29,048 bases of DNA from a virus (IMGVR_UViG_3300038701_001443:1-29048); one strand, 5' to 3'; numbered from the stretch's first letter, positions 15,801 to 22,966 are shown. Numbers and translations are program-made. Notes: generated by a model not told the origin, from the sequence alone.

Positions 15801-17334
15801 CAACGCTTCGGAGGCGTTTTCCTCACTAGGACTCACGCTAAACGCTTCGACTTTTCAGATCGACGAGGATATTGACCTACCGAGTCTTGAGGCTCGCGCC
15901 AAAACGGTCGTACGACAAGCAAGCGAACCGACGCCTGCAAATTATGAGGCAAACGATCTTTGGTACGATACCGACGACGGTGACAAGGCTTACGTTCACG
16001 ATGGTTCTGCTTGGCAAGCGCTCGGGATCGCGACTGAGAGTTGGGCGAACCAGAGGTTCACCACGTCTAGCGATGTCACATCGGCAATTTCCGCGTATGA
16101 GTTCACGCTTAACGCTGAACTAAATACTATTGCAGGCCATGTCGCTACTAGCCGAAGCCAGATCAGCGACCTTGACGCCGCGACCGCCGAAGCGGACCGC
16201 GCACAGGCCCGCCGCTTGAGCCGGACGCTGGCCGAGATTGCCGCGAACACAGCCAAAACCGTGGACGCTACGAACGCGCTTGTCGATGACCAACGGTCTG
16301 AGGTGACACGCACAACGCAGCTTCGCTCTGAGTTTGACGATGTGTCGGCTGATGTGGGCGTTCTGGCAAGCGCGTACACCGATGGCGCGGGTAACGCTCT
16401 GGCATCCTTTAGTGTTGTTACAGCGGCGTCAGGGTCTAACCCGGCTATCGTGCAGCTGAAGTCTGGTGACGGCGCGTCCGACGCGGCCATCGTTGCTGAT
16501 CGCGTGATGCTCGGCAATCTTGGCACTGGCGAGGATGAAGTGCGGCCAGTCTTTTTGGCACAGAATGGCGAAGCGCTATTCAACGAGCAGATCACGATTT
16601 ACGACGACATAGTGACACCTACCACCGCTGTGATTTTGGGTCCGAACATCGGCGCTGACGGTCTGACCTTGTGGGCTGGTGCTGCATCTGACGCCAGTTC
16701 CCCCACTCTTGCCAACGCCCAACTTGCGCTCGGAGCCTCTGCTGGCGCGCGCGTAAACGGGACCGTCTTGATTGACGGTTACGAGGTGAACCGGCTGTTT
16801 AGCTCCAGCCCTGACGCGCTGATCGGCGTTGATGGCTCTGACACGGTGGGCAAGGTCATCGCTCGCGCGGATATCGAGGGCGTGCGCTCGATCAATAGCT
16901 GGGCGCTCATGGGCTCGGTGATCGACTTTGCGGCGGCTGGCACAGGTACGATGCAGTCGGGCGACATCGCCAACTTTCGCCTGCGCGCCGCCGTCGCAAA
17001 TCCTCAAGCCTCCCCGCCCGCCATTGGCGACAGCATCACCGGCTTCACCAGCGGCGGGGCGGTGCGCGAATGGGATATCTCGTTTGACCATAGCGGCGAT
17101 ATAACAATTAAAAGTGCTTTAATTGCGGGTGCACCAGCCATCACGGTGGACGATCTTAACGACGAGCTGGGCTCGCTGATCGTGCGCTACGGCCAGACCG
17201 GCGACTGCTACGCCTATCTGTCAGCTAAATGGATGAGTACGAACGCCGCCGAGACTGCCGGGATCGTGCTGCGCTTTTCGACTAGCACCCGTCTCGCCGT
17301 CACCAACTTGCTCAATCGAAACACAGGAGCCTAA
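12877..17334 (+). CDS. Tail tip / host specificity protein, J-like
   Basis: A 1485-residue central tip protein that projects below the tail and binds the host surface. The start at 12877 (GGAGAG just upstream, MADPISATVAAIG) is preferred to the longer frame from 12739. It has an Ala/Gly-rich hydrophobic N-terminus, then the J-like body. A fibronectin-III-like domain lies at about 509-633 (T-A-P-N-L-T-A start; L-E-P-N-T-A-Y-E-V near the end). A coiled, Ala/Glu/Thr-rich repeat region (about 640-990) follows, then a G-D/N-D-L-W-Y-D-T-D-D-G-D-K-A-Y-V motif near 1026-1051, as in other fibres. The last third is beta-rich. Part of the repeat region (14800-15900) appears less GC-rich than the rest. 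Confidence 0.88.
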   Translation: MADPISATVAAIGSAITAASGAAAGATLALTGSATLAAAAGNLVLGLASWQTALTVAGFAASALLTPQVNIEGRPTDWRADPNAGIPFVMGERATSGIIVHRDAYGLDNRLQSIVTVYSGAGPIQSFDQFYADEVAMSFDANGEATNGGNFSGNMWLYTTPGNQPQSAALANNAALNSQIGGNAFEGWSTASKISGKAHALLTLRQDSKLETYAGGIPRTRFKMRGIKMYDPRLDSTVAGGSGSHRVADQSTYAYSENPAIAALNWCLGLKENGVVVGGIGATVDGIDLPAFIEWANVCDANGWTVSAVPTSADDKHQVLLALMQAGGARYSRFQGKMSCIVRTPRTSVATLSADDTAGPFEVDLNADRLSRTNTITPRCVMESHDWEMVAQDPVSEASYVTADGGERSRGIDYPYVSIKATNANKNQPAELAAYAIVDSRESIAGTVPLKPWGAQIEPGDVFTIDEPGFLLDGVELLCLRREFDLANNIVRISFISETAGKHTYALGLDPTPPTAPNLTAPDIYTVDAPGAGVWSAAVASGNQPAIIVTGDADQLSARQIIVEYRTENDPSDGQPWAGTDQGWVQFAQSDISTSTVDITGLEPNTAYEVSVRYISQFGIIGDRRNLGAVTTGGLTATNSDQLQGFDADYFDDQIAAVEQSLTDTAAALDADAENIVEAANSVRGALNDSRRKSARILAETTASLSEILSNQGSAADNNASRVLEIKELEVRADNADASFSDILALNVSPTSALAINTTTLRTEFEFEVDPANPGSLAAQVDGVVNDLSQNYITSSDISETYVAISNFDDEFAGSFAAYEFTVGAQTRTAQGHLEAQDNALSDRYTKAEVDSVTDALAETDRASANTQRRILAETAATLAEGISSSSALADKERALFERVTFAEVGIASNTARYDDILTLSVDQSSALITRFESLEVEFQGGGRVADIEDDLDPNQTGSLAHTVAGIEQDYLVFANASEAFSSLGLTLNASTFQIDEDIDLPSLEARAKTVVRQASEPTPANYEANDLWYDTDDGDKAYVHDGSAWQALGIATESWANQRFTTSSDVTSAISAYEFTLNAELNTIAGHVATSRSQISDLDAATAEADRAQARRLSRTLAEIAANTAKTVDATNALVDDQRSEVTRTTQLRSEFDDVSADVGVLASAYTDGAGNALASFSVVTAASGSNPAIVQLKSGDGASDAAIVADRVMLGNLGTGEDEVRPVFLAQNGEALFNEQITIYDDIVTPTTAVILGPNIGADGLTLWAGAASDASSPTLANAQLALGASAGARVNGTVLIDGYEVNRLFSSSPDALIGVDGSDTVGKVIARADIEGVRSINSWALMGSVIDFAAAGTGTMQSGDIANFRLRAAVANPQASPPAIGDSITGFTSGGAVREWDISFDHSGDITIKSALIAGAPAITVDDLNDELGSLIVRYGQTGDCYAYLSAKWMSTNAAETAGIVLRFSTSTRLAVTNLLNRNTGA

Positions 17335-17337
17335 CAT

Positions 17338-19419
17338 ATGAAAACACTAGATCTTAAAAAAGGCTTCCAGGGTCAGGTCACGGCGCTCGATAGCATCGTT
17401 GACGCTGTGGTCAATGATGACGGCTTGCAGCCCTCGCTCCATCTGGACTTTGAGGCCGTCGGCCAGCTCGCCTATGCAGAGCAGAACGGCCAGCGCCAGT
17501 ATCAGCGCACGATGCAGCTTCTCGACGCGGTGTGCGCGCGAGACAGCCGCGCGACGAATATCGAATGGGACTTTTCAAACGGTGGCGTGGTTGGCGCGCT
17601 TACCGAAGTCGGCAAGAACGGCTTACGCTGGAACAGTGTTGCTGGGCTGTTTCAAGAGGCCTCGAGCACCAACCAAATCCGCAATCCGCGCTGCGAGGGA
17701 GCGGTTGCTGGAACACCGGGGACAGCTCCGACAAACGTTTTTGTGAACGCCAACGGGACGACAAGTTCAATCGTCGGCTCTGGTTATGAAAACGGTTGGC
17801 CGTACTTTGATTTAAGACTCAGCGGCACTCCCACGGGGAACCCGCAAGTTAGATTGGAAGGTGCTGGCGTTATCGCCGCGGCTTCAGGACAGACTTGGAC
17901 AGAGTCTATAGGATCTCGGGTGGTATCTGGGAGCCTCACTAACGTAACAGGTGTAAGCTTGCTGTTAATCGAGCAAACGGGTGCGGGTGGTTTTGTCGAA
18001 TCGAAAAGTAGCGCCACGTTTGAGGTTGACAGCTCTCACCGTAGGTTCTTTTTCACAGCTACGCTTGATGGCGGTGCCACGGTTGGTGCGATTCGTCCTT
18101 CCTTCAATGTGGTGTGGGCAGGCTCAGGCGCAATCGACATCACCCTGCGCATCTACGCGCCACAGCTGGAACAAGGCTCCGCACCCACAAGCCCGATCCT
18201 GCCGCCCATCGGATCACCGGGATCATCCACACGAGCCACCGAGACGGTCACCTCGCTGGCCTCAGTCACCCGCAATTCCCGCAAGTCCAACGCGGGCGAG
18301 TGGGACTTTACCAACGGCGGCTCGGTGGGGGCTTATCGCGAGTACCTTCCGAATGTACCTGCGGTTACTGGTAAGGGGCTTCTGGTTGAGGAAGCCAGCA
18401 CCAACCAAATCCGCAACCCGCGCTTTGAGGGCGGTGACGGCGCGCTCCCCACGCATTGGAACTTTGCTTCGGCTGGCGTCTCTTGGACGTTTGCGAATGG
18501 GTATCAAAACGGCTGGCCTTTCCAAACTGTAACGGGATCAGGAACCGGCACTGGCTCGCCTGTTCTGCGCTTTGACGGCCTGACTGATATCATCGCCGGT
18601 AACGCTCAAACATGGACGGGATCAGTCGGCGTGAGACTTCGCAGCGGTTCGCTTCCCCCGACATTTAATCTCGTAATAGTGTTCCGTGACGCATCAGGGT
18701 CTTCGCTTCAAGCAGAGTCTGTGAGCATCGTCAACGATGTTGACGCTACGCATCGACGGTTTTTCATCACTGCTACAGCGGCGAACGCCTCTATTGCTCG
18801 CGTGACCTTTGAAATTCAACAGGGCAATTTGAATGGTGTGGGCGTTGACTATGCGGTCGATTACTACGCCCCACAACTCGAACAGAAAGCCTACCCCACG
18901 TCACCCATCCTGCCTCCAAAGGGCGCGCCGGGGGCTGCTACACGGGCGGCTGATGTAGTTACGGTTTCACCGGGGGACTGGGGCAACGCGAACGGTGCGT
19001 TCTCGGTTTACTTAGAAGCCACAGCCGCACCAGAGGACGCGGCGTTTCCAGCGCTTATGACACTCTACGACGCTTCGGGGGACTTTGTCCGCGTAAACAA
19101 GAACAATGCAGGCACTACAGCTTATTACTGGGACGGGTCATCGGACGGTGCCACTCTCAACTACGCACAGACGCTTTTTGCAGAAGGGTCAACTGTAAAA
19201 ACAGCAGCGGCTTTCGGCCCAAACGACGCGGCTTATGTGTTTGCAGGCGGTACTACTGCCGCCGATACAAGTTTTGACCCTGCCGGTGTAGACGCCCGCA
19301 CGCTGGGCTTGGGCTTAAACCAGAGCTTGGTGCAGCAGAGCCGCACTTACATCAAGCAACTCCGCTACTTCCCCCGCCGCCTGACAAACGCCGAGCTTGA
19401 AACCCTCGTAGGCAACTAA
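17338..19419 (+). CDS. Tail fibre / receptor-binding protein with duplicated module
   Basis: A 693-residue protein directly after the J-like gene. After a linker (about 1-75) it has two copies of a carbohydrate-binding-like module, about 77-304 and 322-541. Each starts W-D-F-(S/T)-N-G-G and holds EASSTNQIRNPR or EASTNQIRNPR, H-R-R-F-F, Y-A-P-Q-L-E-Q and T-S-P-I-L-P-P. The N-Q-I-R-N-P and A-P-Q-L-E-Q-G motifs are common in phage fibres that bind sugars. The last 150 residues look like a LamG-type beta sandwich, ending in P-R-R-L-T-N-A-E-L. AGGAG lies before the ATG. This is the most likely host-range protein, binding a surface polysaccharide. The target is unknown. Confidence 0.8.
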   Translation: MKTLDLKKGFQGQVTALDSIVDAVVNDDGLQPSLHLDFEAVGQLAYAEQNGQRQYQRTMQLLDAVCARDSRATNIEWDFSNGGVVGALTEVGKNGLRWNSVAGLFQEASSTNQIRNPRCEGAVAGTPGTAPTNVFVNANGTTSSIVGSGYENGWPYFDLRLSGTPTGNPQVRLEGAGVIAAASGQTWTESIGSRVVSGSLTNVTGVSLLLIEQTGAGGFVESKSSATFEVDSSHRRFFFTATLDGGATVGAIRPSFNVVWAGSGAIDITLRIYAPQLEQGSAPTSPILPPIGSPGSSTRATETVTSLASVTRNSRKSNAGEWDFTNGGSVGAYREYLPNVPAVTGKGLLVEEASTNQIRNPRFEGGDGALPTHWNFASAGVSWTFANGYQNGWPFQTVTGSGTGTGSPVLRFDGLTDIIAGNAQTWTGSVGVRLRSGSLPPTFNLVIVFRDASGSSLQAESVSIVNDVDATHRRFFITATAANASIARVTFEIQQGNLNGVGVDYAVDYYAPQLEQKAYPTSPILPPKGAPGAATRAADVVTVSPGDWGNANGAFSVYLEATAAPEDAAFPALMTLYDASGDFVRVNKNNAGTTAYYWDGSSDGATLNYAQTLFAEGSTVKTAAAFGPNDAAYVFAGGTTAADTSFDPAGVDARTLGLGLNQSLVQQSRTYIKQLRYFPRRLTNAELETLVGN

Positions 19420-19430
19420 AGGAAAACACC

Positions 19431-19721
19431 ATGAAAACCTACTTCTACAACTGGCCTACCGAGGCCGATGCTGCGGCGGATGGCGCGATGACGTTGGACG
19501 CCGAGACGCAGACCTATGAACCCGCACCGGGCTGGACGCGCACGCCGGGGCCTGTGTGGCTGACGCAGCCGGTCCTCTCCGAGCCTGACCCAGAGACGGG
19601 CGAGCAGACCGTGGTGACGCCGGGTGTGCAGAGTGAGCCTGTGGTGTTGCTTCGCCCGACGCCGTTAGTTGCGCTGGCTGACCACGAGATTGAACCGGCA
19701 GGTCATGGTGGCTTTGCGTAG
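19431..19721 (+). CDS. Small hypothetical protein downstream of the fibre
   Basis: A 96-residue acidic protein that I do not recognise. It starts MKTYFYNWPTEADAAADG and is rich in Pro, Glu, Thr and Val (W-L-T-Q-P-V, E-P-D-P-E-T-G-E). There is no membrane segment and no cysteine. AAGGA precedes the ATG. It lies between the fibre gene and the terminator, where other phages carry fibre chaperones or small fibre accessory proteins, so that role is possible by position only. Confidence 0.7.
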   Translation: MKTYFYNWPTEADAAADGAMTLDAETQTYEPAPGWTRTPGPVWLTQPVLSEPDPETGEQTVVTPGVQSEPVVLLRPTPLVALADHEIEPAGHGGFA

Positions 19722-19750
19722 GCGCACAGCCTGATTTCTGGACCGCACAT

Positions 19751-19773
19751 AGCCCGCCTCGCGCGGGCTTTTT
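19751..19773 (+). terminator. Rho-independent terminator after the tail genes
   Basis: A perfect 7-bp stem AGCCCGC/GCGGGCT with loop ctcgc, followed by TTTTT (19769-19773). It lies about 30 bases after the stop of the small gene ending at 19721 and before the lysis genes. It would end or reduce transcription from the structural genes, so the lysis genes may depend on read-through or their own promoter. Confidence 0.8.
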
Positions 19774-19810
19774 CACACGCTCTAACCGCTAGGCTGGAAA
19801 GGCGGACTCT

Positions 19811-20074
19811 ATGGACAAGCAAGACATCGGAGCGCCGGACATGGCCGATGAAGAACGCATCCGCGAAGTTGAGCGACAAGCGGCAGACGCAATGGCAAAG
19901 ATCAGCGCTCATGAGGATTTGTGCGCCCTTCGTTATGAAGGCATTCAAGAAAAGCTGGGCGACTTGAAGAAGCTCCTATTCATCCTCGCCGGTGGCCTTG
20001 TGGCTGTGCTTGGCGGGCCGGAAGCGGTGGAAAGCGTCGCGCGCGCCGCTGGTGCGCTGACCGGGGCCGGGTGA
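19811..20074 (+). CDS. Holin-like / XhlA-like membrane protein
   Basis: An 87-residue protein with a charged helical N-terminal half (about 12-52, many Glu, Arg, Lys and Ala) and one hydrophobic segment, L-L-F-I-L-A-G-G-L-V-A-V-L-G-G (about 55-69), then an Ala/Gly tail. This layout resembles XhlA-type membrane proteins and one-TM holins, with a long cytoplasmic coiled helix and a single membrane helix. It stands before the endolysin with TGATG overlap. It most likely makes the inner membrane lesion or helps the endolysin to act. No second TM segment is visible, so a classic two-TM holin is not supported. An alternative start at residue 11 is possible. Confidence 0.68.
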   Translation: MDKQDIGAPDMADEERIREVERQAADAMAKISAHEDLCALRYEGIQEKLGDLKKLLFILAGGLVAVLGGPEAVESVARAAGALTGAG

Positions 20075-20517
20075 TGGCGCGGATTACCAAACACTTCACT
20101 TGGCACGAGGCGACCCACTCGGACACCGCCAAGCGCAAGGGCCTGAAGAATGACCCGCCTGCGGATATCCAGGGCAATATTGAGATTGCAGCCGAAGGCA
20201 TGGAAGCGGTTCGCTCATTGCTAGGCGTGCCGCTCAAGGTGACAAGCTGGTATCGCAGCCCGGGCGTAAACGCGGCGGTGGGTGGATCTAAAACCAGCGA
20301 CCACATCACAGGCTTTGCGGTGGACTTCCGCGCTGTAGGCCGCGACGCGCTGGCGTGCGCTAAAGTCATCGCCAACAGCCCGCTCTTGTTCGACCAGCTG
20401 ATCTGGTATCCCAGCCAGAACCGGCTCCATATCAGCTTTGCGCCGGCGCACCGCCGCGAGTTGATGACCAAGATTCCCGGCGGCTACGCAAAGGGGTTTG
20501 AGCGTGTTGGGTCTTAA
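20074..20517 (+). CDS. Endolysin, peptidase M15A family
   Basis: A 147-residue metallopeptidase that should cut the peptide part of peptidoglycan. It has the M15A pattern: F-T-W-H-E-A-T-H-S-D-T near the start, the R-S-P-G-V-N-A-A-V-G-G segment (61-71), and the zinc ligands H77 and D84 in S-D-H-I-T-G-F-A-V-D-F with H119 in L-H-I-S. The length is normal for phage M15A endolysins. It has no signal sequence, so release depends on the holin. I start at ATG 20074, which overlaps the holin-like stop as TGATG; a GTG one codon earlier is also possible. The C-terminus overlaps the Rz-like start. Confidence 0.92.
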   Translation: MARITKHFTWHEATHSDTAKRKGLKNDPPADIQGNIEIAAEGMEAVRSLLGVPLKVTSWYRSPGVNAAVGGSKTSDHITGFAVDFRAVGRDALACAKVIANSPLLFDQLIWYPSQNRLHISFAPAHRRELMTKIPGGYAKGFERVGS

Positions 20518-20923
20518 CAGATACCTGATCGGTGCGGGCGTTGGCCTGCTGGCTATCGTCGCGCTCTTATACTGGCGGCTCGATAGCGTGGCCGCTGACC
20601 GCGATAAATGGCGCGAGGACGCGCGCAGCAAGGCGGCGGTGATAGACACCCTGCAAAACGAAGCGGCGCGTTCTGAGGCCATTCTGGCGGCCTTGCGCGA
20701 AACGCAAGACAGCATTCGAGAAGATAGTGCGCGCACCCGCCGCGCTATTGCTGACCTGGAGCGAAGCAATGAAGAAGTGCGCGATTATCTGCGTGAGCCT
20801 ATTCCTGCCGATCTTGTCAGCGTGCTCTGGCCCGACCAAGACGGAGACGATCCGTCTGATGCCACCGGATCATCTAATGGAGCCGTGCGAGGTCAACGAC
20901 CCGCGCCCGCAAACCCCGGATAA
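20504..20923 (+). CDS. Rz-like inner-membrane spanin
   Basis: A 139-residue protein with an N-terminal membrane anchor (about residues 7-24, I-G-A-G-V-G-L-L-A-I-V-A-L-L-Y-W) and then a long Ala/Arg/Glu/Asp coiled coil in the periplasm (about 26-90), ending in a charged, Pro-rich tail. This is the i-spanin layout. It would join Rz1 to fuse inner and outer membranes after endolysin action. The GTG start at 20504 (AAGGGG seven bases before) is preferred to the TTG at 20498. It overlaps the endolysin by 14 bases, and the Rz1-like gene starts inside it in another frame. Confidence 0.85.
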   Translation: MLGLNRYLIGAGVGLLAIVALLYWRLDSVAADRDKWREDARSKAAVIDTLQNEAARSEAILAALRETQDSIREDSARTRRAIADLERSNEEVRDYLREPIPADLVSVLWPDQDGDDPSDATGSSNGAVRGQRPAPANPG

Positions 20924-21020
20924 CGCCGCGCTGATTGCCAGCCGCGATGCGTACCGTGAAGCCCTGACCCTGTGCAATGCAGACAAGGCGGCCCTTCGCC
21001 GCTGGGCTTCGCCAGAGTAG
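20769..21020 (+). CDS. Rz1-like outer-membrane spanin lipoprotein
   Basis: An 83-residue lipoprotein starting inside the Rz-like gene in a different frame and extending past it. It begins MKKCAIICVSLFLPILSAC: a signal peptide ending in the lipobox L-S-A-C, with C19 as the lipid-bearing residue. The mature part is about 65 residues with several Pro (M-P-P-D-H, D-P-R-P-Q-T-P-D), as in o-spanins. GGAG lies near the ATG at 20769. The upstream start at 20727 lacks a signal and is less likely. Together with Rz it should bridge the envelope in the last step of lysis. Confidence 0.88.
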   Translation: MKKCAIICVSLFLPILSACSGPTKTETIRLMPPDHLMEPCEVNDPRPQTPDNAALIASRDAYREALTLCNADKAALRRWASPE

Positions 21021-21062
21021 CGCACTTACGCGCTCCCCTTCACATAGCGGGAGAACCGCAGC

Positions 21063-22823
21063 ATGGCCCGTGGTGACAATAACCGCAAGGTGTCTGATCG
21101 CGACGTTATCAGCGCACTTCATCGGCATGGTGGCAACATCAGCGCTGTTTCGCGTGAACTTGGGATATCGAGAAAGAACGTCCGGCTCCGCCGTGAAAAG
21201 CTGCGTGCAAAGGGTGTCGATCTGCCCCTGTCGCCATGGAACCCATCAGCTGGCGAGCCGCAGCCCAAAGATTTTATTGAGCCTGTTGCAGTGCATCTAA
21301 GCGCTGGCCGGGTTGAACCGCGCGGAGCGCTGGGGCGAGAGCTACCGCCGCCCGGTCAGGTCGCCACATACCTGATGACCGCAGCGACTAATAACACGGA
21401 CGTGCACGCCGCGCTCTGGCAAAACATCCAAGCGCTACGGCTGCATTATTCCAAACATGGCCCCTGCGAAATTCTAGTTCGGCGCATTGGCTATAACCTC
21501 GCAGAGTGGCGGCGGCGCGGCGCGTCGAACGAGGTAGAAGCTGACGAGAACGGTGACCCGATCCGCTTTGCCCCTGAGCTGGCAGATTATATCTGTGATG
21601 AGCGCGTGCAGCTTGCGCCGGGTGTATGCTGGGCTGGTGACGCTCCGGTCAGCGCAACTGCCGTAAGCCCGCTATCAGGATATGACACATTTACCGGCGA
21701 AGATTCCGGTGTCTTTGGCGCGACCAAGCTAGAGATGCGTTCGATTGCCACCATGCAGGGCTTGCCTGCAAAGCATATCATGACGACCGGCGCGGTGACG
21801 CAGCGCAACTATTCAGAGACAAAGGCCGGTCAGAAGGCGGACTTCCACCACGTTTTTGGCTGCACCCTGGTAGAAGTGGAAAGCGACGGCACGTGGTTTA
21901 TGCGCCCCATTGTGGCTGAAGATGACGGCACGATACGGGATCTGAATATCACGGTGCGCGGTGGCGAGGTCATTCACGAGCGCAACGCGGCTGCGCTCGC
22001 ACCCGGTGACGTTCACGTCGCAGAGCTTCACCCCGACATTAGAGAAGCCATTTACGGCCCTGACGGCATGACAGACACGCTCAAGCCCGGCGTGTTGCTT
22101 CACAATGACCTGCACGACCACAAGGCCCGATCTCACCACGACAGCCGCGACCCGTTCCGGCGCTATCAGCTGCACCGCGAAGGCGCTGACGATGTAGAGC
22201 ACGAGATTGAAGCAGACGCGGAGTTTTTGCGCTACGCCGCGCGGCCCTGGATGGATCAAGTCGTCGTTGGCTCAAACCATGACGACCACTTGCACCGCTG
22301 GCTAAAGGATGCCGACTGGCGAGCCGATCCGGTCAATGCTGCTTTTTATCTGGAAGCTGCCTGCAAGGTGGTTCACGCCATCCGCGATGACGACCGAGAC
22401 TTTCACCTTCTTGAATGGGCCTGCAGGACGAAGGGCGCACCTGACGACGTGGTGTTTCTGCGCACCGATCAAAGCTTCGTGATTGAAGGCGTTGAATGCG
22501 GATTGCATGGCGACCGGGGACCGAACGGCGCGCGCGGATCAGCGCGCAACCTTTCGCGCATCGGCATGAAAACGACCATCGGCCATTCGCACAGCCCGGC
22601 CATTGTTGACGGTTGCTGGCAGGCGGGCGTTACCGCTGGCGACCCTGACGAACCGCGCATGGACTACGCGACAGGGCCTAGCTCATGGAGCCGGACGCAT
22701 ATCATTCAATATGTAGGCGGAAAGCGCACGATGGTCACGATGCGGGGGCCGCGTTGGCGGGCTGATCGTGTGGGGACTTTTGTGGGGACTCACTGCGGGC
22801 GTTCCGAGTCTGTTCACCCCTAA
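21063..22823 (+). CDS. HTH plus metallophosphoesterase protein (possible T5 A1-like)
   Basis: A 586-residue protein with an N-terminal Fis-like helix-turn-helix (about 9-50; N-I-S-A-V-S-R-E-L-G-I-S-R-K-N-V) and a C-terminal metal-dependent phosphoesterase. All five motifs of the calcineurin/Mre11 superfamily can be seen in order: D-V-H (D316, H318), H-N-D-L-H (D349), G-S-N-H-D-D-H (N405, H406), H-G-D (H482) and G-H-S-H (H508, H510). This layout recalls proteins labelled phage A1 (named after T5 A1, tied to host DNA breakdown), but that is memory and unverified. It lies 42 bases after Rz1, with GGGAG before its ATG, and its last codons contain half of the putative integrase arm sites. A nuclease, nucleotidase or anti-defence role is possible. 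Confidence 0.8.
   Translation: MARGDNNRKVSDRDVISALHRHGGNISAVSRELGISRKNVRLRREKLRAKGVDLPLSPWNPSAGEPQPKDFIEPVAVHLSAGRVEPRGALGRELPPPGQVATYLMTAATNNTDVHAALWQNIQALRLHYSKHGPCEILVRRIGYNLAEWRRRGASNEVEADENGDPIRFAPELADYICDERVQLAPGVCWAGDAPVSATAVSPLSGYDTFTGEDSGVFGATKLEMRSIATMQGLPAKHIMTTGAVTQRNYSETKAGQKADFHHVFGCTLVEVESDGTWFMRPIVAEDDGTIRDLNITVRGGEVIHERNAAALAPGDVHVAELHPDIREAIYGPDGMTDTLKPGVLLHNDLHDHKARSHHDSRDPFRRYQLHREGADDVEHEIEADAEFLRYAARPWMDQVVVGSNHDDHLHRWLKDADWRADPVNAAFYLEAACKVVHAIRDDDRDFHLLEWACRTKGAPDDVVFLRTDQSFVIEGVECGLHGDRGPNGARGSARNLSRIGMKTTIGHSHSPAIVDGCWQAGVTAGDPDEPRMDYATGPSSWSRTHIIQYVGGKRTMVTMRGPRWRADRVGTFVGTHCGRSESVHP
22769..22789 (+). repeat. Paired arm-type repeats, left of attP core
   Basis: Two direct copies of TGTGGGGAC at 22769-22777 and 22781-22789, a 12-base period, at the end of the phosphoesterase gene. 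The same unit pair with the same period lies on the other side of the att core (23013-23033). A further TGTGGGG lies in the opposite orientation at 22827-22833. Arrangement and place fit integrase arm-binding sites. Confidence 0.6.
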
Positions 22824-22847
22824 TCGCCCCACAAACCCTGATTTCCT

Positions 22848-22878
22848 ATAGCCCTATTTTCGACCGGATAGCCCTTAT
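22848..22878 (+). repeat. Direct repeats ATAGCCCT in the P arm
   Basis: ATAGCCCTAT at 22848-22857 and ATAGCCCTTAT at 22868-22878 begin exactly 20 bases apart, about two helical turns, between the left arm sites and the att core. Short in-phase direct repeats of this kind are used by excisionases. The binding protein is inferred, with the Xis-like gene at 23895-24236 as candidate. Confidence 0.35.
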
Positions 22879-22916
22879 ATACAAGGGAAAAACCGTGACT
22901 CTCTCTGCCTCCGCCT

Positions 22917-22966
22917 CTCGATTGTGGATCTAGAGGTCCCCCGTTCGAACCGGGGAGGCGGTACCA
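22917..22966 (+). other. attP core: 3' half of a tRNA-His-like gene
   Basis: From the anticodon arm on, the sequence folds as a tRNA 3' half. A 7-base loop TTGTGGA has anticodon GTG (22924-22926). Then come a 5-base variable region, a T arm CCCCG-TTCGAAC-CGGGG (22939-22955), acceptor strand AGGCGGT, A73 and CCA (22964-22966). The 5' half (acceptor and D arm) is absent upstream. One mismatch in the anticodon stem (22919/22931) suggests identity starts near 22920. Tyrosine integrases often use this part of a tRNA gene as att core. A73 on tRNA-His fits Alphaproteobacteria. Confidence 0.8.

Noticed and set aside
21033-21053. CTCCC/GGGAG inverted repeat over the ribosome site of the phosphoesterase gene
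   Set aside because: Only five base pairs with an 11-base loop and no extension; too weak to call, although it resembles the lipoprotein case.
22880-22966. A complete functional tRNA gene at the att site
   Set aside because: There is no D arm and no 5' acceptor strand that pairs with AGGCGGT; the anticodon stem also has a mismatch. It is only the 3' half.
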